From positions 310,001 to 374,000 of the forward strand of contig NZ_QJJU01000002.1 of NCBI RefSeq assembly GCF_003201655.1: DNA of 64,000 nucleotides, given 5' to 3'. The position numbers and the translations under genes are program-made. This DNA comes from Mycolicibacterium moriokaense. Its GTDB lineage: Bacteria > Actinomycetota > Actinomycetes > Mycobacteriales > Mycobacteriaceae. Below, one piece after another: positions 1 through 6,732 of the stretch (positions are counted from its first letter, which is position 1; the number at the start of each line of letters is the position of its first letter). The notes beneath the pieces were generated by a model that was not told the DNA's origin, did no database searches, and saw nothing but the letters and a program-made list of their open reading frames with translations.

Positions 1-799
1 CCGCTTTCGTCGTTCCGGTCAACTCGGTCAGGTCGCCGAAGTGCCGTTTGGTCAGCGCGACGATCATGAAGGACACGCCGTCGCTGCTGGTGAAATCCTG
101 CCCGTACTGGCCGTACACCGAGTTGCCGATGCGCTCGCGTGCGGTGCCGTTGACCATGACCTCGGTGAAGAAGCCGAGATTGCCCGCGGTGGCCAAGGCC
201 ACGTTCTCCAGCGGAATGCTGATCTGTTGCCCGTGTCCGGTGGCGTCGCGGTGCCGTAACGCGGTGACAACGGCCAGCGCCGCGTAGATGCCGCACGCGA
301 CATCCCACGCGGGCAGAACGTGATTGACCGGTGTCGCGAGTTCGGCGGGACCGGTCACCATCGGAAATCCGATCCCGGCGTTGACCGTGTAGTCGACGCC
401 GGTGCCGCCGTCGGCGCGCCCCGACACTTCGACATGAATCAGGTCGGGGCGCAACCGAGTCAACGTGTCATATGAATGCCATTGCCGTCCTGCGACATTG
501 GTCACCAAGACGCCGCTGTCCGCGATCAACCGCTGCACCAGGTCCTGGCCTTCCTGCGAGCGGAAATTGGCAGCCACCGATCGCTTGCCTTTGTTCAGAC
601 CTGCCCAATAGATGCTGTCGCCATCGTCGGTGAGCGGCCAGCGATGGTAGTCGGCCGCACCGCCGATCGGGTCGACGCGAATCACCTCCGCGCCGAGCTG
701 TGCCAGCGTCATCCCGGCCAACGGCACGGCGACGAAGCTGGATATCTCGACGACCCGCACCCCGGCCAACGGCCGCGCGGCATCCGGTGCAACGCTCAT
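1..799 (-). CDS. CaiB/BaiF (family III) CoA-transferase, 3' end beyond window
   Basis: The frame read from ATG 799 gives 266 residues before the window edge, so the C-terminal part is missing. The N-terminus has the Rossmann-like start of family III CoA-transferases (LAGVRVVEIS at about 11-20, then LGAEVIRVDP). The conserved aspartate that forms the acyl-anhydride intermediate fits D166 in LPAWDVACG, followed by the usual alanine-rich helix and a TGxGQ-type strand. Such enzymes move CoA between carboxylic acids in the cytosol. It lies 12 bp after the E1 gene and is the last visible gene of the HAD/arginase-like/E1 operon, so it may activate or recycle the acid handled by that operon. The substrate cannot be told from sequence. 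Confidence 0.85.
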   Translation of the reverse strand, partial: MSVAPDAARPLAGVRVVEISSFVAVPLAGMTLAQLGAEVIRVDPIGGAADYHRWPLTDDGDSIYWAGLNKGKRSVAANFRSQEGQDLVQRLIADSGVLVTNVAGRQWHSYDTLTRLRPDLIHVEVSGRADGGTGVDYTVNAGIGFPMVTGPAELATPVNHVLPAWDVACGIYAALAVVTALRHRDATGHGQQISIPLENVALATAGNLGFFTEVMVNGTARERIGNSVYGQYGQDFTSSDGVSFMIVALTKRHFGDLTELTGTTKA

Positions 800-811
800 C
801 GGCTCAAGCTA

Positions 812-2995
812 TCAAGCGCCCGCGCCGGCGAGTTTGATCGCTGCGGCCTCAATGGTGTCCTCCGAGAGCAGCACCTCGAGCGCGGCATCGCCAAGTGGGA
901 TGAAGCTGTCCTTGCTGGCGACCCGCGCCACGGCGCCGGTGTAGCCGTGATCAAGCAACTCGGCCAGCACGCCTTCGCCAACGCCTCCGGTGGCGCGGGT
1001 CTCGTCGACGATCAGCACACGTCCAGTGGCGCTGGCCTCGCGAATCATGTCGTTCACCGGCAGCGGCGCCAGCCACCTCAGGTCGACGACCCGCGCGCGG
1101 ATTCCGAGAGCTTCAAGCCTGCGCGCCACCCGCAGGCTCATCCGCAAGCCGTTGCCGAACGTGACCATAGTCAGATCCGTTCCGTCGCCGTAGGTGCGCG
1201 CACGGCCGATCGGGACGCCGGCGCTCGGGTACTCCGCGAGCCAGCCGCCGTCGCCGTCGTCGTACAGATCGCGTGTGTGGTAGAGCGCAATCGGTTCGAG
1301 GAAGAGGCACACCACGCCCGCGTCCCTGGCTGCCGCTGCGCAGGTGTGCAACATCGCGGCGGCGTCGTCCGGACGCGCAGGCGACGCGATCACGACGCCA
1401 GGGATGTCACGCATCGCGGCTATCGAATTGTCGTTGTGGAAGTGCCCGCCGAAGCCCTTCTGGTAGCCGTATCCGGCCACCCGGACCACCATCGGGTTGC
1501 GGTACTGCCGGTTGGAGAAGAACTGCAGCGTGGCGCCTTCCCCGCGAATCTGGTCCGCGGCATTGTGAAAATACGCGAGGTACTGGATTTCCGGTATCGG
1601 CAGCAGCCCCGACACCCCGGCTCCGAGCGCGAGGCCGAGAATCGACTGTTCATCGAGCAGGGTGTCGAATACCCGCGCAGAACTGGTCTTGGCAAGCAGA
1701 CCGCGGGTAACGCCGTAGACACCTCCCTTGCGGGCGACGTCTTCGCCGAAGATGATCGCTTCCGGGTAGCGGTCCAGGATGTCTTGCAGCGCACGGTTGA
1801 TCGCGAGAGCGACGGTGAGGGGCGCATCGGGCTCGCCCGACCTGACCGATGCCGCGAGCGAGCCGGGAAAAGCGGCAATCGCATCATCGAGGCTGAGCGC
1901 GAGCGGCTCCATCACCGCCCGCGCACTGCCGAGTTGCGCGGCTTCCGCCACCTCCTCGGCGATCTCAATGACGTTGGCGCGCTTCGCCTCGTAGCGGTCA
2001 ATCACCTCCGACGGGGTCAAAACGCCCGCGGCAATCAACAATTTCGCAGTGCACAGCACCGGATCGTGATCGAACTCCGCGTTGATCTCCTCCGGACGAC
2101 GATATGCCGGTTCGTAGTCGGAACCGGCATGTCCCATCAGCCGGACCGTACGCAGATGCAGAAACGCCGGTCGTCGATGGGTGCGCACGAAGCTCGACGC
2201 TGCCGCCGCTGCATCGAACGTCGCGGGCAAATCGGAACCGTCTGCGACGAAATACGCCAGGCCGTCACGGTTTCCGTAGGTTCGCTCGATCCAGCCCCGA
2301 GGCGTTTTGACGCTGATTCCGATCCCGTTGTCCTCGCACACGAACAACAGCGGCATCGGTAGCCCCTGATACGCGGACTGCATGGCGGTGTTGATCGCAC
2401 CGACTGCGGTGGAGTGGTTCACCGAAGCATCGCCGAAGCTGCACACCGCAACGGCGTCGTCCGGCCATGGACTGGCCACCCCGAGTTTCTTTGCGCGCGC
2501 GATGGAGAACGCGACGCCGACCGCCCTCGGCAGGTGAGACGCGATGGTCGATGTCTGCGGAATGATGTTCAGGTCGTGGCGGCCGAACACCTTGTGCCGC
2601 CCGCCGGAGATCGGGTCGTCCGTGGCCGCCACCAAGCCGAGCAGTACATCGCGAATCGGGTCGCGACCGTCCACCAGGGCGGCGCGTGCGAGGAAGAAGC
2701 CACCGGATCGATAGTGAAGAAGCGCCGGATCGGTGGGGCGCAGGGCGGCGGCGACGGCGGCATTGCTCTCGTGGCCCGAGGATCCGATGGTGTAGTAGCC
2801 CTTGCCCTGTGACCTCAGCCAACGCGCGGCCAGGTCGAGGTGACGACTGCTGATCACGACATCGAAAAGCGCCAAACACACCTGCGCTGTCAACGATGAA
2901 CCGTCACGTACCGGTTGGTCGCCTGCGGGCTGGCGCGGGGATGCGCTCATTGCGGCGACGGTCGTGATGAAATGCTCGTCGATCGGCTCGGCCAA
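812..2995 (-). CDS. Fused alpha/beta E1 component of a 2-oxoacid dehydrogenase (thiamine-diphosphate dependent)
   Basis: One polypeptide of about 727 residues joins the E1 alpha and E1 beta domains that many bacteria encode separately. The alpha half has the ThDP/Mg motif GDASVNH at 188-194 and CEDNGIGIS soon after. The beta half begins near residue 390 with IIFGEDVARKGGVYGV. The family decarboxylates pyruvate, branched-chain or other 2-oxoacids and passes the acyl group to a lipoyl E2, and no E2 or E3 is present here. The start is TTG 2995, because a perfect AAGGAG lies 6 bases upstream and the protein then begins just before a conserved-looking EPIDEHFITTVAAM stretch. ATG 2950 is the alternative. 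The longer open frame to 3403 runs antiparallel through the neighbour's coding frame and is rejected. Confidence 0.9.
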   Translation of the reverse strand: MAEPIDEHFITTVAAMSASPRQPAGDQPVRDGSSLTAQVCLALFDVVISSRHLDLAARWLRSQGKGYYTIGSSGHESNAAVAAALRPTDPALLHYRSGGFFLARAALVDGRDPIRDVLLGLVAATDDPISGGRHKVFGRHDLNIIPQTSTIASHLPRAVGVAFSIARAKKLGVASPWPDDAVAVCSFGDASVNHSTAVGAINTAMQSAYQGLPMPLLFVCEDNGIGISVKTPRGWIERTYGNRDGLAYFVADGSDLPATFDAAAAASSFVRTHRRPAFLHLRTVRLMGHAGSDYEPAYRRPEEINAEFDHDPVLCTAKLLIAAGVLTPSEVIDRYEAKRANVIEIAEEVAEAAQLGSARAVMEPLALSLDDAIAAFPGSLAASVRSGEPDAPLTVALAINRALQDILDRYPEAIIFGEDVARKGGVYGVTRGLLAKTSSARVFDTLLDEQSILGLALGAGVSGLLPIPEIQYLAYFHNAADQIRGEGATLQFFSNRQYRNPMVVRVAGYGYQKGFGGHFHNDNSIAAMRDIPGVVIASPARPDDAAAMLHTCAAAARDAGVVCLFLEPIALYHTRDLYDDGDGGWLAEYPSAGVPIGRARTYGDGTDLTMVTFGNGLRMSLRVARRLEALGIRARVVDLRWLAPLPVNDMIREASATGRVLIVDETRATGGVGEGVLAELLDHGYTGAVARVASKDSFIPLGDAALEVLLSEDTIEAAAIKLAGAGA

Positions 2996-3009
2996 CCCGG
3001 GCTCCTTGG

Positions 3010-3939
3010 CTAGGGACTTATCGTCGGACGTACCAACACGTTTCGGACGAACTCGACGATCTGTGCGGCACCGACACCGTCGGGATCCTGGTCGGGATCG
3101 TAGATCGCAAGGCTGCCGCCGACACACGAACCTGGTCCGGTGAACAGCGCCATGACGAGATCGGTGAGCTGCTCCCACGTCAGGCCGCCGGGTTCGTCGT
3201 CGACGTCGGGCAGCCCCTGTGCCCGAAACTCGGCCGGATCGAGCACGTCGAGGTCGATGTGCAGCCACCACCGGCTGACCTGACCCGACAGCTGCTCGAT
3301 CGCACGCCGCCCAGCACCCGCCGGGTTGTCGGCGACTTCGGCGAGCGGGGCCATCCACACCCCGGAATCGGCGAGCGTGCCGACGTTGAATTGCTGGCGC
3401 CACGCGTCGTCACGCGGGCCGAGTATCACCAGCTGTTCAGGCCGCAGCGCGGGCAGGCGATCACCGAGTTCGCCGGTCAGCAGTCGGCCCGTCAGCCCGA
3501 GCAGCAGACCGATCTCGGTGTTGGCGGCCTCGCCGTCCTCGGACACGTCCAGCGGCATGGTGTCCTCGTGGCCGTCAATGAACACCAGCCCGACGTCGCC
3601 GACGTGATCGCGCAGGCCGGTGACGATGCCAAGCAGCATCGAGCAGTCGCCGCCGTATACGAACGGGAAGCGGCCCGCACCAACCACCGTCCCCACCTTG
3701 CGATTGAGGGCCTCGGTCATGGCCAGCAGCGCTGGCTCGTTGATCAGGCTGGTCGACGGGCCGCGGGACGGGTCAGGACCGGGCAGCGCGAGGTCGTCGT
3801 CGTCGATGACGTGGTGGTGGTCGAATGCATCACGCAGTCCCGCGTCACGCAGCGCACCCGACGCACGTGCTTGATGGCCGGCGCGCCCATAGCCGTCGAA
3901 CGGAACTCCGATCATTTCGATGTCGGCCACTGCAGTCAC
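3010..3939 (-). CDS. Arginase/agmatinase-family (ureohydrolase) protein with a substituted metal ligand
   Basis: This 309-residue protein has the ureohydrolase layout: GGDCS at 96-100, DGHED at 122-126 and HIDLDVLDP at 227-235. Known members hydrolyse guanidino compounds using two Mn ions. Here D122, H124, D126, D229 and D231 keep the expected ligand places, but the histidine normally found in GGDHS is C99. The protein could use another metal arrangement, act on an unusual substrate, or be catalytically altered. The start is GTG 3939, which overlaps the TGA of the upstream small ORF as GTGA, so the two reading frames look translationally coupled. It is followed by the E1 gene after 14 bp. Confidence 0.8.
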   Translation of the reverse strand: MTAVADIEMIGVPFDGYGRAGHQARASGALRDAGLRDAFDHHHVIDDDDLALPGPDPSRGPSTSLINEPALLAMTEALNRKVGTVVGAGRFPFVYGGDCSMLLGIVTGLRDHVGDVGLVFIDGHEDTMPLDVSEDGEAANTEIGLLLGLTGRLLTGELGDRLPALRPEQLVILGPRDDAWRQQFNVGTLADSGVWMAPLAEVADNPAGAGRRAIEQLSGQVSRWWLHIDLDVLDPAEFRAQGLPDVDDEPGGLTWEQLTDLVMALFTGPGSCVGGSLAIYDPDQDPDGVGAAQIVEFVRNVLVRPTISP

Positions 3940-4150
3940 CCCTTGATGATCACGGCGCTGTCGTCCCTGCCGGTCAACAACACCCCTCGGTCACCTTCGA
4001 CGATCACTCCCCGAACATAGGTCGAATAGGGCGTGGCGCCGTCGTAAATCTCTTTCTTGATCTCTTCAGCCAGGATCGATCGCCCGCCTTCGGTCCACTG
4101 ATAGCGATACGAAGTCTCCGTCTCGCCCTGACTTCGGGCGCGAGTTCCAC
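3936..4150 (-). pseudogene. Small ORF of about 70 codons with coding character but a broken or missing start
   Basis: Between the HAD gene and the arginase-like gene one minus frame ends with TYVRGVIVEGDRGVLL and then SAVIIKG before TGA 3936-3938. Its codons are clearly GC3-rich and its stop overlaps the next gene's GTG, both signs of a real gene. Going upstream, that frame has no ATG, GTG or TTG before a stop inside the HAD gene. A GTG at 4150, five bases after the HAD stop, opens a plausible start (encoding VELAPEVRA) in a different frame. The two parts differ by one base modulo three. Either a frameshift killed the gene, the sequence has an error, or an unusual start (for example ATT) is used. 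I do not recognise the family. Confidence 0.4.
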
Positions 4151-4155
4151 CGGGA

Positions 4156-4929
4156 TCAAACGAGTTCGATGCAATCGGCGATGGAGTCCAGCACGCGGCT
4201 GGGCCGGAACGGATACTTCTCGATGTCCGCTACCGTCGTCGATCCGGTGAGCACCAGGATGGTCTCCAGCCCGGCCTCGATTCCAGCTACGACATCGGTG
4301 TCCATTCGGTCGCCGATCATGACGGTGCTCTCCGAGTGTGCCTCGATCCGGTTGAGCGCGCTGCGGAACATCATCGGGTTCGGCTTGCCGACGAAATACG
4401 GCTCACGGCCGGTGGCTTTGGTGATCATCGCCGCGACCGACCCAGTGGCAGGCATCGGTCCCTCAGCGGACGGGCCCGTGACGTCGGGGTTGGTCGCGAT
4501 GAATCGTGCGCCGCCCAGAATCAAGCGGATGGCCTTGGTGATCGCGGTGAACGAATACGTTCTCGTCTCACCGAGGACGACGAAGTCGGGGTCGACGTCG
4601 GTGAGCGTGTAGCCAAGTTCGTGCAGCGGGGTGGTCAGCCCGGCCTCGCCGATGACGTAGGCCGAGCCGCCTGGCAACTGATCGCTGAGGAAGGCCGCGG
4701 TCGCCAAGGCGGAGGTCCAGATCGAGCCCTCCGGCACCGTCAGTCCGGAACGCTTCAGCCGTGCGGACAGGTCACGGGGTGTGAAGATGGAGTTGTTCGT
4801 CAGCACCAGGAACGGTCTCTTGCGGTCGACCAGCCGCTGCAGGAACTCCGCGGCCCCGGGGAGGGCGTGTTCTTCGCGGACGAGGACGCCGTCCATGTCG
4901 GTGAGCCAGCATTTCGGTTCTGAGCGCAC
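4156..4929 (-). CDS. HAD-IIA family phosphatase (NagD/phosphoglycolate-phosphatase-like)
   Basis: All HAD motifs are visible in 257 residues: the nucleophile motif DMDG at 11-14, TNN at 44-46, lysine K182 in GKPNP and the acidic motif GDRMDTD at 206-212. A C2-type cap lies between motifs 2 and 3, as in NagD-like enzymes. It should remove phosphate from a small cytosolic metabolite, but the family is broad and the substrate is not predictable. It is the first gene of the leftward operon with the arginase-like, E1 and CoA-transferase genes. Only 23 bp separate it from the divergent GNAT gene, so the two promoters must be very compact or lie within the opposite gene. Confidence 0.85.
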   Translation of the reverse strand: MRSEPKCWLTDMDGVLVREEHALPGAAEFLQRLVDRKRPFLVLTNNSIFTPRDLSARLKRSGLTVPEGSIWTSALATAAFLSDQLPGGSAYVIGEAGLTTPLHELGYTLTDVDPDFVVLGETRTYSFTAITKAIRLILGGARFIATNPDVTGPSAEGPMPATGSVAAMITKATGREPYFVGKPNPMMFRSALNRIEAHSESTVMIGDRMDTDVVAGIEAGLETILVLTGSTTVADIEKYPFRPSRVLDSIADCIELV

Positions 4930-4952
4930 GGGCCCAGCCTAGGCTGACGCCC

Positions 4953-5471
4953 ATGGATGGGACGTCGATACGACGAGCCACCACGGCCGATCTGACCGAG
5001 ATCAAGCGGTTGATGACTGACGCCTACACGAAGTACATCGAGCGCATCGGCCGGCGCCCTGCCCCGATGACCGCCGACTACGCCGCGGCGCTCGAGCACT
5101 CGCGGGTGTGGGTGCTCGAACGGGGCGACGCAATCGTCGGAGCGCTTGTGACAGAGAATCGTGGCGACCATCTTCTGCTGGAAACCATCGCGGTCGCGCC
5201 TGCCGCCCAAGGCAGGGGTTACGGACGGCTACTGCTTGACCGCGCCGAATGTGACGCGGCCGAACTCGGGCTCGCCGAGATCCGGCTGTATACCAACGAG
5301 GCGATGACGGAGAACCTCACCTTCTACCCTCGCCATGGCTACCGCGAAACCGGCCGCGCCACCCAGGCCGGCTTCCGGCGCGTCTACTTCTCAAAGACAT
5401 TGGGCCACAAAGATGTCGGCGAGCTGTCTCACCGGGATCGTGGCGACGACCCCTGGCAATCTGACAGCTAA
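4953..5471 (+). CDS. GNAT-family N-acetyltransferase
   Basis: The 172-residue protein carries the GNAT acetyl-CoA loop QGRGYGRLL at 86-94, preceded by the beta-4 strand LLETIAVAP and followed by the usual YTNEAMTENLTFYPRHGY segment near the C-terminal alpha-4/beta-7. Such enzymes acetylate amines of small molecules or proteins. No feature identifies the acceptor. The ATG at 4953 lies 23 bp from the divergent HAD start and has little room for a leader, so a leaderless transcript is possible. The gene stands alone on its strand before corA. Confidence 0.8.
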   Translation: MDGTSIRRATTADLTEIKRLMTDAYTKYIERIGRRPAPMTADYAAALEHSRVWVLERGDAIVGALVTENRGDHLLLETIAVAPAAQGRGYGRLLLDRAECDAAELGLAEIRLYTNEAMTENLTFYPRHGYRETGRATQAGFRRVYFSKTLGHKDVGELSHRDRGDDPWQSDS

Positions 5472-5578
5472 CCCGAAGGCTGCGGTGAACCTGCTGTGAA
5501 GGCCGGAGATTCCTTTGGTCCACCCCGCCAGCCCGCGTAGATTCCCGTGCGGCGATACGACAATCCGGAGGAGTCGGC

Positions 5579-6634
5579 ATGATTGTGGATTGCGCGCACT
5601 ACCTCGGGGGCGCCCGGCAAAGCGATGCGCCGTTGGCACTGGAAGATGCCGCCAGATACTGCCTGGAAGGCGGATTCGTGTGGCTCGGGTTATTCGAGCC
5701 GAGCGGCGAAGAAATGGAGAGGGTCCGGCGTGCCTTCTCGCTGCACGAGTTGGCCGTTGAGGATGCCAGGACCTTTCACCTGCGGCCGAAGGTTGAGGAC
5801 TTCGAACCCGACGTCAAACTGGTGATCCTGCGCACCGCGCGCTATGACGACGAGTCCGAGGAAGTCGATTTCGGAGAGATCAGCGTCTTCGTCGGCCCCA
5901 ACTTCGTGATCACTGTGCGGCAAGGAGTCGCGAGCGAACTGCACGCAGCCCGGACTCGGCTTGAACAGCATCCGGAACTGGTCGAACTGGGCACAGATTC
6001 GGTTCTGTGGGCCATTCTCGATCAGGTTGTCCGCGGGTATGAGCCGGTGGTTGCCGGACTCGAACACGACATCGAACAAGTCGAGGGCACCGTGTTTGCC
6101 GGCGACGTCGCGCCGACCGAACGGATCTACTTGTTGCGTCGGGAGGTGAGCAATTTCTACCGCGCCGCGCACCCGTTGCATGCGGTGCTGACCGCAGTCC
6201 AACGCGGCATCGATGCCGCCGCGCTTGTCCCCTATATCCGCGACGTCCACGACAGTTTGCAGTTGATCAGCGAAGAGGTTTCCGCGCAGCGCGACTTGCT
6301 CGCCACCATCCTGCAGGCCAACATTGCCGTGATCTCCGTCGAGCAAACCAGAGTTAGTGTGCAGCAAAGCGCGACGATGGAGCGGCTCACGATCCTGGCG
6401 ACGGTGTTTCTTCCGCTGACCTTCATAACTGGATTCTTCGGACAGAACTTCGACTGGCTCGTCGGACATATCACCGGGTTGGCGCGATTCGTCGAATTCG
6501 GAGTCGCGGGCCTGGTGATCCCGCTCGTCTTGTTGTGGATCTGGCTGCGAAAGACCCGTCCGACACATGTCGGCTCATCAAGCCCGCCTCGGACGGATCA
6601 ACCCGACGCGGCAGGCACACGGCCGCTGTTCTGA
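5579..6634 (+). CDS. CorA-like divalent metal ion channel/transporter
   Basis: The 351-residue protein has a long acidic and helical cytoplasmic domain, then two C-terminal membrane helices (about 280-300 and 305-327), which is the CorA plan. The signature loop between the helices reads TGFFGQNFDW. The family's GMN tripeptide is therefore GQN here, a change in the selectivity filter that may alter which ion passes. The end is a proline- and threonine-rich cytoplasmic tail. A good ribosome site, GGAGGA, lies just before ATG 5579. It is probably a single-gene unit, convergent with mmpL. I infer uptake or release of Mg, Co or another divalent ion. Confidence 0.85.
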   Translation: MIVDCAHYLGGARQSDAPLALEDAARYCLEGGFVWLGLFEPSGEEMERVRRAFSLHELAVEDARTFHLRPKVEDFEPDVKLVILRTARYDDESEEVDFGEISVFVGPNFVITVRQGVASELHAARTRLEQHPELVELGTDSVLWAILDQVVRGYEPVVAGLEHDIEQVEGTVFAGDVAPTERIYLLRREVSNFYRAAHPLHAVLTAVQRGIDAAALVPYIRDVHDSLQLISEEVSAQRDLLATILQANIAVISVEQTRVSVQQSATMERLTILATVFLPLTFITGFFGQNFDWLVGHITGLARFVEFGVAGLVIPLVLLWIWLRKTRPTHVGSSSPPRTDQPDAAGTRPLF

Positions 6635-6732
6635 TCGCCAGAACGTGGCGTGACCGAGTCGAGATGACACTCCTCGCGTCTACGTACGCTCGTCACCGCC
6701 GTGTCGACCCACGAGCGCGCGCACCGAGCGCT

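Noticed and set aside
476..2362. Plus-strand open frame of 628 codons opposite the CoA-transferase and E1 genes
   Set aside because: The opposite strand encodes proteins with full catalytic motifs. The frame shows no domain and has shadow-type composition.
2996..3403. N-terminal extension of the E1 protein to 863 residues
   Set aside because: The extra part lies in the arginase-like gene in another frame, is Arg-rich, and a good AAGGAG site defines TTG 2995.
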